This document shows positions 48,882 to 56,946 of a DNA stretch of 64,000 bases, in pieces. The stretch is from the NCBI RefSeq assembly GCF_003253005.1, contig NZ_QEPZ01000002.1, forward strand, positions 1 to 64,000, read 5' to 3'. The translations under genes and the position numbers were made by a program. Each line of letters opens with the position of its first letter. Positions within the stretch are counted from its first letter, which is position 1. This stretch comes from Haemophilus parainfluenzae. Lineage in GTDB: Bacteria > Pseudomonadota > Gammaproteobacteria > Enterobacterales > Pasteurellaceae. A model generated the notes under the pieces. That model was not told the origin of the DNA and ran no database searches. It saw only the letters and a list, made by a program, of their open reading frames with translations.

Positions 48882-49598
48882 TTGCTCTCTTGGTTTCAAT
48901 TAAGCCCGATGGAATGGGATGCGATTCACTTAAGCATGAGTGTCGCATTGAGTTCTATGCTTTGGAGTTTGCCCTTTGCAATTTTTATTGCTTGGTTACT
49001 AGCTCGTAAGGAATTTTACGGTAAGTCGCTGGTTACAGGGATTATTCATCTCCCTTTGGTATTGCCGCCGGTGGTAATCGGTTATTTATTATTAGTCGCC
49101 ATGGGACGTAATGGCTTTATTGGTAAGTATTTATATCAATGGTTTGGCTTATCCTTCAGCTTTAGCTGGAAGGGGGCAGTATTAGCTTCAGCGGTGGTGG
49201 CATTTCCATTGGTCGTGCGGGCGATACGTCTTTCCTTGGAAAGCATTGATTTTAAATTAGAGCAAGCTGCACAAACACTTGGCGCTTCGCCTTGGCGAGT
49301 CTTTTTTACAATCACGCTACCTCTTTCTCTCCCAGGTGTATTGGCGGGTTTAGTATTAGGTTTTGCTCGCTCTTTAGGGGAATTTGGCGCAACTATTACC
49401 TTCGTATCTAATATTGCGGGGGAAACTCAAACCATTCCTTTAGCGATGTATTCATTTATCCAAACACCTGGCGCAGAAGCACAAACTGCACGACTTTGCT
49501 TGTTTGCGGTGATCCTTTCATTAATTTCTTTATTGCTTTCCGAAGCCTTAAGTAAACGGATGCAGAAAAAATTGGGGCAGGGCGATGCTACACATTAA
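48882..49598 (+). CDS. modB: molybdate ABC transporter permease
   Basis: Inner-membrane permease of the molybdate importer. The 238-aa protein has five to six hydrophobic segments and the EAA loop [35 protein letters not shown] in the range about 111-145. Length fits E. coli (229). The start codon is TTG, with AAGGA seven nt upstream; no ATG gives a full-length protein. Overlaps modC by 14 nt. Confidence 0.96.
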   Translation: MLSWFQLSPMEWDAIHLSMSVALSSMLWSLPFAIFIAWLLARKEFYGKSLVTGIIHLPLVLPPVVIGYLLLVAMGRNGFIGKYLYQWFGLSFSFSWKGAVLASAVVAFPLVVRAIRLSLESIDFKLEQAAQTLGASPWRVFFTITLPLSLPGVLAGLVLGFARSLGEFGATITFVSNIAGETQTIPLAMYSFIQTPGAEAQTARLCLFAVILSLISLLLSEALSKRMQKKLGQGDATH

Positions 49599-50640
49599 TG
49601 TACAACAACAATTAGGTCGCTTGACCTTACGTGCGGATCTGCAACTGCCAACTCAAGGTGTGACGGCGATTTTTGGCTTGTCAGGTTCGGGTAAAACCTC
49701 ATTGATTAATTTGGTGAGTGGTTTAACTCATCCTGATCAAGGATTTATTCGTTTAAATGACCGCACTTTGGTGGATGTGGAGAACGGTGAGAATCTCCCT
49801 GTACATCAGCGCAAAATTGGTTACGTATTCCAAGATGCCCGTTTATTTCCGCATTACAATGTCAAAGGCAATTTACGTTATGGCATGAAGAATGTCAGCA
49901 GTGAAGACTTTGACTATATCGTTCAGCTACTTGGTATTGAACCATTGCTCAAACGCTATCTGCTTACTTTATCGGGTGGTGAAAAACAACGTGTGGCGAT
50001 TGGGCGAGCCTTATTAACAGATCCTGATATTTTATTGATGGATGAACCGCTTTCTGCTTTAGATGTGCCTCGCAAACGTGAGCTTATGCAATATCTGGAA
50101 AGTCTATCCAAAGAAATTAATGTGCCGATTTTATATGTGACGCATAGTTTGGACGAATTATTACGTTTGGCCGATCGCGTTGTGCTGATGGAAAACGGCA
50201 AAGTAAAAGCCTATGACACCTTAGAAAATGTGTGGAACAGTCCGTTATTTGCCCCTTGGAAAGACGAATCGGAGCAGAGTAGTGTGTTGGCGTTGCCAGT
50301 ATATTTACATAATCCAACCTATAAAATGACCGCACTTTCTTTGGGCGAACAACAGCTTTGGATTAATGAAGTACATCATCAAGCGAATGAAAAAGTACGT
50401 GTCTGTATTTATAGTTCCGATGTGTCACTCACTCTCAGTAAGCCAGAGCAAACGAGCATTCGTAATATCTTACGAGGGCAAATTGTACAAATCGTTCCGC
50501 AAGAGAATCGCATTGATATTGCGGTGTTGGTGGAGGGGCATAAAGTTTGGGCAAGTATCAGTAAATGGGCGTTTAATGAATTGCATTTTGCTCAAGGCAT
50601 GGATGTTTATGTACAAATAAAAGCCATTTCTGTCGTGTAA
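49585..50640 (+). CDS. modC: molybdate ABC transporter ATP-binding protein
   Basis: ATPase of the molybdate importer. The 351-aa protein has Walker [12 protein letters not shown] (about 30-40), the Q-loop [12 protein letters not shown] (about 82-93), the signature LSGGEKQR (about 129-136), Walker [13 protein letters not shown] (about 149-160) and a C-terminal TOBE domain (about 290-350) that binds the oxyanion and can shut the transporter. Its start lies inside modB, so translation is coupled. Two uptake sequences are inside. Confidence 0.97.
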   Translation: MLHINVQQQLGRLTLRADLQLPTQGVTAIFGLSGSGKTSLINLVSGLTHPDQGFIRLNDRTLVDVENGENLPVHQRKIGYVFQDARLFPHYNVKGNLRYGMKNVSSEDFDYIVQLLGIEPLLKRYLLTLSGGEKQRVAIGRALLTDPDILLMDEPLSALDVPRKRELMQYLESLSKEINVPILYVTHSLDELLRLADRVVLMENGKVKAYDTLENVWNSPLFAPWKDESEQSSVLALPVYLHNPTYKMTALSLGEQQLWINEVHHQANEKVRVCIYSSDVSLTLSKPEQTSIRNILRGQIVQIVPQENRIDIAVLVEGHKVWASISKWAFNELHFAQGMDVYVQIKAISVV

Positions 50641-50659
50641 AATCATTGCTTATAAAATA

Positions 50660-50704
50660 AAAGTGCGGTCAATTTCAAAATAGTTTTAAAATTGACCGCA
50701 CTTT
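50660..50704. terminator. inverted uptake-sequence terminator between modC and dnaJ
   Basis: AAAGTGCGGTCAATT and AATTGACCGCACTTT form a perfect 15-bp stem around a 15-nt loop. It serves the converging modC and dnaJ transcripts. Confidence 0.88.
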
Positions 50705-50714
50705 CTGTTTAGGA

Positions 50715-51851
50715 TTACTTACCTAAGTTATCAAAGAATTTCTTCACACCGTCTAAAAAGCTTGAAGATTTCGGACTATGCGATTTTTGCCCTTTCAAAC
50801 TTTCTTCTAGTTTCTCTAATAATTCTTTTTGTTCTTTATTTAAGTTCACCGGCGTTTCAATCACCACGCGACAAATGAGATCGCCTGCGTAGCCAGTACG
50901 TGTAGAGCTTACTCCTTTACCACGCATACGGAAGAGTTTGCCTGTTTGGGTTTCCGCAGGGATTTTGAGTTTCACTTTACCATCTAAGGTTGGGACTTCA
51001 ATTTCACCCCCTAACGCTGCCATTGAGAAACTGATTGGCACTTCGCAGTAGAGATTATTGCCATCACGTTCAAAAATATGATGTTCTTTAACGTGAATCA
51101 CCACATATAAATCGCCTGCTGGTGCACCATTTTCGCCAGCCGCACCTTCACCACTTAAACGTAATTGGTTGCCGGTATCCACACCTGCTGGGATTTTAAC
51201 AGAAAGGTTTTTCTTCTTGTGAACACGACCTTCGCCATGGCAGCTTTTACATGGTTTTTCAATTTTCTTACCAGAACCATGACAAGTAGGACAAACGGCT
51301 TCGGTTACGAAGAAACCTTGTTGACGACGAACACGACCAGAACCATGACAGCTTGGACATGTTTCAACTTTTGAGCCTTTTTCTGCGCCAGTGCCATCGC
51401 AGCTATCACAGTGCGCAAGCGTATTGATTTGGATATCTTTGGTTGTACCTTTTACGGCTTCTTCTAACGTAATTTGGATGTCATATCGCAAATCTTCACC
51501 TCGAACTACACGCTGACGACCACGTCCGCCACCGCCAAAGATATCGCCGAACATATCACCAAAAATATCACCAAAATCAGCACCGCTGAATCCACCACCG
51601 AAACCGCCGCCTCCCATGCCGCCTTGTTCAAAGGCTGCGTGACCATATTGATCGTAAGCAGCACGCTTTTCTTTATCGCCTAAAATTTCATAGGCTTCTT
51701 GAATTTCTTTAAATTTTTCTTCTTTGGCTTTATCACCTTTGGTTCTATCAGGGTGATATTGCATGGCGAGTTTTTTGTAAGCACGTTTAATTGCTTTTTC
51801 ATCAGCGCCACGTTCAACACCAAGAACGTCGTAATAATCTTTCTTTGCCAT
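50715..51851 (-). CDS. dnaJ: chaperone protein DnaJ
   Basis: Hsp40 co-chaperone that delivers substrates to DnaK and stimulates its ATPase. The 378-aa protein has the J domain (1-70) with HPD (near 33-35), a Gly/Phe-rich region (about 75-115), four zinc-binding CxxCxGxG repeats ([32 protein letters not shown], about 148-208) and the C-terminal substrate domain. Length is as in E. coli (376). It is separated from dnaK by a foreign-looking gene and a terminator-like hairpin, so it probably needs its own promoter here; none was recognised. Confidence 0.98.
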   Translation of the reverse strand: MAKKDYYDVLGVERGADEKAIKRAYKKLAMQYHPDRTKGDKAKEEKFKEIQEAYEILGDKEKRAAYDQYGHAAFEQGGMGGGGFGGGFSGADFGDIFGDMFGDIFGGGGRGRQRVVRGEDLRYDIQITLEEAVKGTTKDIQINTLAHCDSCDGTGAEKGSKVETCPSCHGSGRVRRQQGFFVTEAVCPTCHGSGKKIEKPCKSCHGEGRVHKKKNLSVKIPAGVDTGNQLRLSGEGAAGENGAPAGDLYVVIHVKEHHIFERDGNNLYCEVPISFSMAALGGEIEVPTLDGKVKLKIPAETQTGKLFRMRGKGVSSTRTGYAGDLICRVVIETPVNLNKEQKELLEKLEESLKGQKSHSPKSSSFLDGVKKFFDNLGK

Positions 51852-51913
51852 AATGTTTCCGTATTTTTATTTGCAAATATTTTGTCATTTCTGACCGCTT
51901 ACATTCGCTATTT

Positions 51914-52318
51914 TTAGCAATGTGGGCAAATTGAAATGTAAATATCCACTTTCCCATTTGGATAATATTTTTCAAAATCCACTTTATAAGCACGTTTTAA
52001 TAAGCCTTGCTTTTCTTTATTCCAAATATGTTGCCACGTTTGAACTACTGATTCATAAGTCGTAGGGAAGATTTCATACCAAGTCAGATCTTCAATTTCA
52101 ATGGTTGAAAAACTGCCTTCAGGTTTACTTTCTTGAGCAACAGCAACATCATAATAGCCCGTAAAATCCGATTCGTAATTTAGATAAACACCATAATAAG
52201 GCTCATTTTGAGGCAATTTTGCAAAATTATTCTGCCAAAGCTGTCCAATCTTTTCTGCGGGATTTTCCTTTGTGTTATGCGTACGAATTTTAGTAAGTGG
52301 ATAAAGTGTAAGTGGCAT
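51914..52318 (-). CDS. GyrI-like effector-binding domain protein
   Basis: The 134-aa protein is a stand-alone GyrI-like (AraC-type effector-binding) domain: IGQLWQNNFAKLP near 25-37, YYGVYLNYESDFTGYYDVAVA near 42-62, and WYEIFPTTYESVVQTWQHIW near 80-100, with a final ISICPHC carrying two cysteines. Such domains bind small hydrophobic compounds, or gyrase in SbmC. No DNA-binding part is attached. I start at the ATG at 52318, six nt after AAGGA, not at the ATG two codons upstream that abuts it. It interrupts the usual dnaK-dnaJ pair, lies beside an ACAAGCGGT uptake sequence and a palindromic repeat, and lacks Hin-type uptake sequences, so acquisition by transfer is likely. Confidence 0.82.
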   Translation of the reverse strand: MPLTLYPLTKIRTHNTKENPAEKIGQLWQNNFAKLPQNEPYYGVYLNYESDFTGYYDVAVAQESKPEGSFSTIEIEDLTWYEIFPTTYESVVQTWQHIWNKEKQGLLKRAYKVDFEKYYPNGKVDIYISICPHC

Positions 52319-52356
52319 AACCATTCCTTAAATTTAAAAAATTCTGGGTAAATTTG

Positions 52357-52365
52357 ACCGCTTGT
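52357..52365 (-). repeat. uptake sequence of the Actinobacillus type (ACAAGCGGT)
   Basis: On the minus strand this reads ACAAGCGGT followed by CAAATTT, the core plus flanking tract of the uptake sequence of the A. pleuropneumoniae branch, different from the AAGTGCGGT used by the rest of this window. It is 39 nt upstream of the GyrI-like gene. A partial match (TAAGCGGTC, 51893-51901) lies downstream of that gene. Confidence 0.7.
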
Positions 52366-52373
52366 AACATACT

Positions 52374-52394
52374 CCCCTCTTTTCTAAAGAGGGG
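52374..52394. repeat. 21-bp palindromic repeat, copy B
   Basis: CCCCTCTTT-TCT-AAAGAGGGG, differing by one base from copy A at 21549-21569. It sits between dnaK and the GyrI-like gene. Confidence 0.75.
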
Positions 52395-52411
52395 ACTTGT
52401 TAGATACACCA

Positions 52412-52435
52412 AAAGGGCGTGTTTCCACGCCCTTT
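52412..52435 (-). terminator. dnaK terminator
   Basis: AAAGGGCGTG and CACGCCCTTT form a perfect 10-bp stem with a 4-nt loop; the tail on the minus strand is TTTTGG, a short T-run. It should reduce transcription from dnaK into the GyrI-like gene and dnaJ. Confidence 0.75.
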
Positions 52436-52459
52436 GTTTATAGTAAGAAGAGCGGTGAA

Positions 52460-54358
52460 TTATTTATTATCTTTCACTTCTTCAAACTCAGCATCAACAA
52501 CATCATCATTTGGATTGCTACTTTGAGCTTGTTGTGCATCACCTTGTGGCTGAGCCGCTTGAGCAAGTTTTTGAGCGACCTCTGCAAGCGCTTGAAGTTT
52601 AGCTTCGATTGCTGTTTTATCTTCGCCTTTCGCTGCAGTTTCTAAATCGCTTAATGCGCTTTCAATTGCGGCACGATCTTCAGCTGGAACTTTATCACCC
52701 GCTTCTTCTAATTGTTTACGTGTACCGTGTACAAGATGATCAGCTTGGTTACGAGCTTGTACTAATTCTTCAAATTTACGGTCTGCTTCAGCATTTGCTT
52801 CTGCATCACGAACCATTTTTTGAATTTCTTCATCACTTAAACCTGAAGAGGCTTTGATGGTGATTTGTTGTTCTTTACCTGTACCTTTATCTTTCGCAGA
52901 AACGTGGATGATACCGTCAGCGTCGATGTCGAAGGTTACTTCAATTTGTGGCATACCGCGTGGAGCAGGGTTGATGCCTTCAAGGTTGAATTGACCTAAA
53001 GATTTATTTGCTGACGCTTGTTTACGTTCACCTTGTAACACGTGAATGGTTACTGCACTTTGGTTATCTTCTGCTGTTGAGAACACTTGTGATTTCTTAG
53101 TTGGAATCGTCGTGTTTTTCTCAATTAAGGTAGTCATTACACCACCCATGGTTTCGATACCTAAAGATAACGGTGTTACGTCTAACAATAATACATCAGT
53201 TACATCACCTGCTAATACACCACCTTGAACTGCTGCACCGATAGCAACGGCTTCATCTGGGTTCACATCTTTACGAGGTGCTTTACCGAAGAATTCTTCT
53301 ACTTTTTGTTGTACTAATGGCATACGGGTTTGACCGCCCACTAGGATAACATCATCAATTTGTGATGCACTTAAGCCAGCATCGTTTAATGCAACTTTTA
53401 CAGGTTCAAGTGATTTAGCCACTAAATCTTCTACTAAAGATTCTAATTTAGCACGAGTTAATTTAATGTTTAAGTGTTTAGGACCTGTAGCATCTGCAGT
53501 GATGTAAGGTAAGTTCACATCAGTTTGTTGTGCAGAAGAAAGTTCAATTTTCGCTTTTTCACCTGCTTCTTTTAAACGTTGCATTGCAAGTGGATCGTTA
53601 CGTAAATCAACGCCTTGTTCTTTTTTGAACTCATCTACTAAGTAGTTGATTACACGGTTATCGAAGTCTTCACCACCTAAGTGAGTATCACCGTTGGTTG
53701 CTAATACTTCGAAGGTTTTTTCGCCACCTACTTCATCAATTTCGATGATAGATAAGTCGAATGTACCACCACCTAAGTCATAAACAGCGATAGTTTTGTT
53801 GCCTTGACCTTTATCTAAACCGTAAGCTAATGCTGCTGCTGTTGGTTCGTTGATAATACGTTTAACTTCTAAGCCTGCGATACGACCTGCATCTTTTGTT
53901 GCTTGACGTTGAGCATCGTTAAAGTATGCAGGAACTGTAATTACTGCTTCAGTCACTGGCTCACCTAAGAAATCTTCCGCAGTTTTCTTCATTTTTTTCA
54001 ATACTTCTGCAGAGATTTGTGGAGGCGCAAGTTTGTCACCTTTTACATTTACCCATGCATCACCGTTGTCTGCTTTGGTGATCTCAAATGGCATAATGTC
54101 GATATCACGTTTTACTTCAGCATCTTCAAAACGACGACCGATTAAACGTTTGATTGCAAATAGTGTATTTTTCGGGTTGGTCACTGCTTGGCGTTTTGCC
54201 GGTTGACCCACTAAAATTTCGTTATCATTTGTATAAGCGATAATTGACGGGGTAGTACGATCGCCTTCTGCGTTTTCAATTACGCGTGGTTTATCACCAT
54301 CCATTACCGCGACACAAGAGTTTGTTGTACCTAAGTCAATACCAATAATTTTTCCCAT
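52460..54358 (-). CDS. dnaK: chaperone protein DnaK (Hsp70)
   Basis: Hsp70 chaperone that folds and protects proteins in ATP-driven cycles with DnaJ and GrpE. The 632-aa protein has the nucleotide-binding domain (1-385) starting [20 protein letters not shown] with the [18 protein letters not shown] (near 190) and VGGQTRMP (near 340) motifs, the [15 protein letters not shown] linker (near 388), the substrate-binding beta domain, a helical lid and the C-terminal EEV motif region. A sigma-32-type promoter lies upstream. No uptake sequence occurs in this highly expressed gene. Confidence 0.99.
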   Translation of the reverse strand: MGKIIGIDLGTTNSCVAVMDGDKPRVIENAEGDRTTPSIIAYTNDNEILVGQPAKRQAVTNPKNTLFAIKRLIGRRFEDAEVKRDIDIMPFEITKADNGDAWVNVKGDKLAPPQISAEVLKKMKKTAEDFLGEPVTEAVITVPAYFNDAQRQATKDAGRIAGLEVKRIINEPTAAALAYGLDKGQGNKTIAVYDLGGGTFDLSIIEIDEVGGEKTFEVLATNGDTHLGGEDFDNRVINYLVDEFKKEQGVDLRNDPLAMQRLKEAGEKAKIELSSAQQTDVNLPYITADATGPKHLNIKLTRAKLESLVEDLVAKSLEPVKVALNDAGLSASQIDDVILVGGQTRMPLVQQKVEEFFGKAPRKDVNPDEAVAIGAAVQGGVLAGDVTDVLLLDVTPLSLGIETMGGVMTTLIEKNTTIPTKKSQVFSTAEDNQSAVTIHVLQGERKQASANKSLGQFNLEGINPAPRGMPQIEVTFDIDADGIIHVSAKDKGTGKEQQITIKASSGLSDEEIQKMVRDAEANAEADRKFEELVQARNQADHLVHGTRKQLEEAGDKVPAEDRAAIESALSDLETAAKGEDKTAIEAKLQALAEVAQKLAQAAQPQGDAQQAQSSNPNDDVVDAEFEEVKDNK

Positions 54359-54410
54359 TTTGTTACTCCTAATTAAATTTTAAATTCGTTGTAAATTGTT
54401 ACGATGAATA

Positions 54411-54438
54411 AGATGTGGATGCTTTTTCGCATTTCAAG
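54411..54438 (-). promoter_or_regulatory. sigma-32 (heat-shock) promoter of dnaK
   Basis: On the minus strand CTTGAA (54433-54438) is followed after 14 nt by CCACATCT (54411-54418), matching the heat-shock consensus CTTGAA-N13/14-CCCCATNT except for one base. The predicted start near 54403 gives a 45-nt leader. Confidence 0.8.
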
Positions 54439-54628
54439 AGGCGAGATTTAAAATTTTTTCTTCCTTTTAAAGTGCGGTTATTTCCGTTCTTGTTTTACAA
54501 AGTAAGTCCAGAGATGAGAAGTTCAAGGGGGGGATATAAAATTATTTTTGAAAAATAAGAAAAAATTTGTGTTTTGTGGTAAATTGCCGACAATTTTAAT
54601 CATCTATTAATTTAACAAAGGAATCGAA

Positions 54629-56125
54629 ATGAAAAAATCAACCGTAGCATTAGGTGTGATTGTGGCTCTCGGTGCGGTAGGTGTCGGTGGGGCTTGGTTT
54701 ACAGGCGAAAAAGCACAAACTGAATATTTACGCCAAATTGAATTAGCAAATAAACAAGCTCTGGCTTTAGGCTCATCTGATTCATTTAAGGTTGTTTATC
54801 AAAATAAACAGTTTGAGCGCGGTTTCTTTACTTCTCAAGTGGAAGATGAAGTGGTTATATCTTTACCCAAAGAGGGGAAGGTATTTACTATTCCATTTTC
54901 AACTAAGCTTTATCATGGTCCATTTCCTCTTAATCAGCTAGAAAAATTCAACTTTTTACCAACAATGTTTTCAGCACAAGGTGTGATTGGTAAAAATGAA
55001 ACAACCCAAGCTTTATTTGATTTGCTTAAATCGGATAAACCTGTTCAATATCAAGCAACTACTGGCTATAACTTATCGACAAAGGGTAAAGTTGAATTAG
55101 CGGGTGGAGAGCTAACAGATCCAGAGTCACCAGGAACGAAAGTTACTTGGTCAAATATCAATATGGGCTTTGATGTTAATAAAGATCTCGCTGGCAAATA
55201 TGATATGAACTTAAATGAAGTGAGTGCTACCGTCTTGCCAGAAGTTATGGGGGAGCAAGATGGCGAAGATATGCCTAAATCAATCACAATGAAAATGAAA
55301 GGCATGAAAGTCGAAGGTTCATATAATCCAACTAAGTGGGCTTACATTTATACGGGAAAAAGCACTTCTTTAATTGACAGTTTTGAAATGGCTACGCTCG
55401 ATCATGCGGGAAAAGAGAGCACTGTAGTCGAAAAGGGTTTTAAAGCAAAATCTGATATTTCGCTCGATGGTGATTTCGTGAGTGCCAAAAGTGAAAATAC
55501 GGTAGACTCGATAGCTGTTGATGGGAAGGATTTTGGAAAATTAACTTATAATGGTGAATTAAACCATATTGAAGCGAACGCAGCAAATGCTTTGATTGAA
55601 GCCCTTTTCACCGTCTTTAAGTCAGTAAGTGATGATAAAAATGTGAAGGATGAAGTGGTATCTGAAATTTTAAGTTCATGGGTTGAAAATCATGGTATGG
55701 CTATTTTTAATAATCAGCCTCAAATTAAACTTAACCCAGTGTCAATTTCAGATAATCAAGGTAAAGTGTCATTAGATTTAAATGTAGCATTAGAGAAAGA
55801 TCCGAAATTTGATTTAATGAAAGGGAGTTTATATAAACAATTTACGGATTTTGCTGTGCATATTCATGTAGATAAAGCGACAGCAGAAAAAATCATAACA
55901 CAATTTGCTCCAGAAGAAGATAAAGCTTTGATTAAAGAGAAAATTGAAGATCAAGCCAAACAAGCCGCGGCACAAAATATTGTGGTGAATAACGATAAAA
56001 ATGTGACGCTAGCCTTAGTACTTGAAAAAGGTGAATTAAAACTTAATGGTCAAGTGATTCCAGAAGAGCAGGTGCAAGGTGTGCTATTTATGTTAATCAT
56101 GAGCGCTACAATGCAGGGTAAATAA
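54629..56125 (+). CDS. DUF945 family (YdgA-like) protein
   Basis: The 498-aa protein has an N-terminal membrane segment or uncleaved signal (residues 4-25, TVALGVIVALGAVGVGGAWF), then TGEKAQTEYLRQIELAN, KQFERGFFTSQVED (near 62-75) and a long beta-rich periplasmic part, the layout of the DUF945/YdgA family, whose function is unknown. A coiled helical region (about 420-455) precedes the C-terminus. It faces away from dnaK, 270 nt apart, as in H. influenzae. Codon use is normal for the window; no uptake sequence inside the gene. Confidence 0.88.
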   Translation: MKKSTVALGVIVALGAVGVGGAWFTGEKAQTEYLRQIELANKQALALGSSDSFKVVYQNKQFERGFFTSQVEDEVVISLPKEGKVFTIPFSTKLYHGPFPLNQLEKFNFLPTMFSAQGVIGKNETTQALFDLLKSDKPVQYQATTGYNLSTKGKVELAGGELTDPESPGTKVTWSNINMGFDVNKDLAGKYDMNLNEVSATVLPEVMGEQDGEDMPKSITMKMKGMKVEGSYNPTKWAYIYTGKSTSLIDSFEMATLDHAGKESTVVEKGFKAKSDISLDGDFVSAKSENTVDSIAVDGKDFGKLTYNGELNHIEANAANALIEALFTVFKSVSDDKNVKDEVVSEILSSWVENHGMAIFNNQPQIKLNPVSISDNQGKVSLDLNVALEKDPKFDLMKGSLYKQFTDFAVHIHVDKATAEKIITQFAPEEDKALIKEKIEDQAKQAAAQNIVVNNDKNVTLALVLEKGELKLNGQVIPEEQVQGVLFMLIMSATMQGK

Positions 56126-56144
56126 TTAACGAGTAAATAAACAG

Positions 56145-56176
56145 AAAGGAGATAAAGTGATTTATCTCCTTTTTAT
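56145..56176. terminator. terminator between the DUF945 gene and mgsA
   Basis: AAAGGAGATAAA and TTTATCTCCTTT form a perfect 12-bp stem with a GTGA loop, then TTTT. It serves both converging genes. Confidence 0.92.
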
Positions 56177-56180
56177 TTGG

Positions 56181-56639
56181 TTAATTTAAACGTGCTTTTA
56201 AATATCCTTCATAATCGGGGATATCAATATTGATTTCTTGATCAAATAAACTTGATGTTAAAAGGAAATCGGCTGTGCTTTGATTAATCGCTACTGGAAT
56301 ATTCCAGACGGTTGCAATACGCATGAGCGCTTTTACATCAGGATCATGTGGGGCAGCATTCATCGGATCCCAAAAGAAAATCATCATATCAATTTTTTTC
56401 TCGGCAATCAGTCCACCAAGTTGTTGATCGCCTCCCATTGGACCACTTAATAGCGAGGCTATTTTGAGTCCGATTTCTCTTTCCAATAGATGGCCTGTAG
56501 TACCTGTCGCATAAAGTTGATGCGGAGCGAGTGCTTCTTTGTGTTTCTTTACCCAATTGAGCAGGTTTTGTTTGCAGCTATCATGTGCAACGAGCGCTAT
56601 TCGTTTATGAGAAAAGATTGGGCGAGTTGTAGTATTCAT
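56181..56639 (-). CDS. mgsA: methylglyoxal synthase
   Basis: Converts dihydroxyacetone phosphate to methylglyoxal and phosphate, a bypass when glycolytic phosphates build up. The 152-aa protein has [12 protein letters not shown] (near 12-23), [10 protein letters not shown] (near 46), the phosphate/catalytic [16 protein letters not shown] (near 63-78, Asp catalytic), and [18 protein letters not shown] (His and Asp near 98-101). I start at the ATG at 56639, with GAGGA eight nt upstream; it gives exactly the E. coli length. An 11-codon extension upstream has no support. Confidence 0.97.
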   Translation of the reverse strand: MNTTTRPIFSHKRIALVAHDSCKQNLLNWVKKHKEALAPHQLYATGTTGHLLEREIGLKIASLLSGPMGGDQQLGGLIAEKKIDMMIFFWDPMNAAPHDPDVKALMRIATVWNIPVAINQSTADFLLTSSLFDQEINIDIPDYEGYLKARLN

Positions 56640-56864
56640 ATTTTGTCCTCTAAAAAGCTCAAAAGCATGCAAACACTTTAGATCAAAGCGGGTATTGAAT
56701 GCAATATGTAAAGCATGTTTTAACTCAAACCAGAAAATCCTTCTAAAATGACCGCACTTTTAGTAACGAGTATGGCAATAACAAGAAGAAATGCATGAGA
56801 ACAGTGAAAATCTACTATCTTTCTTGCAAAAAATCTTCTAAAATTTACAAGATTTGTTAAATGT

Positions 56865-56893
56865 TTGTAACATTGATTAACAAGCTTTATTTT
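56865..56893 (+). promoter_or_regulatory. possible aceE promoter
   Basis: TTGTAA and TATTTT are 17 nt apart; the predicted start near 56900 falls inside the palindrome at 56897-56914. The 307-nt gap between mgsA and aceE otherwise holds only an uptake sequence near 56748. Confidence 0.4.
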
Positions 56894-56896
56894 CGT

Positions 56897-56914
56897 GTTT
56901 GGTCATGACCAAAC
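56897..56914. promoter_or_regulatory. 18-bp perfect palindrome upstream of aceE
   Basis: GTTTGGTCA-TGACCAAAC is a perfect 18-bp palindrome, 33 nt before the aceE ATG. It resembles operators of GntR-family regulators (GGT...ACC, as for PdhR and FadR), but with a four-base gap instead of the odd spacing of those sites. No pdhR gene is adjacent. Confidence 0.6.
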
Positions 56915-56946
56915 TTTATTTTCACTCAGTAAAATAAGGAAAGACT

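Noticed and set aside
54522-54527. A second CTTGAA on the minus strand upstream of dnaK as another sigma-32 -35 box
   Set aside because: No CCCCAT-like -10 sequence at 13 to 14 nt spacing.
56897-56914. Calling the aceE palindrome a PdhR or FadR site
   Set aside because: The centre spacing (even, four bases between GGT and ACC) does not match either consensus, and no pdhR gene is nearby; left as an unassigned operator.
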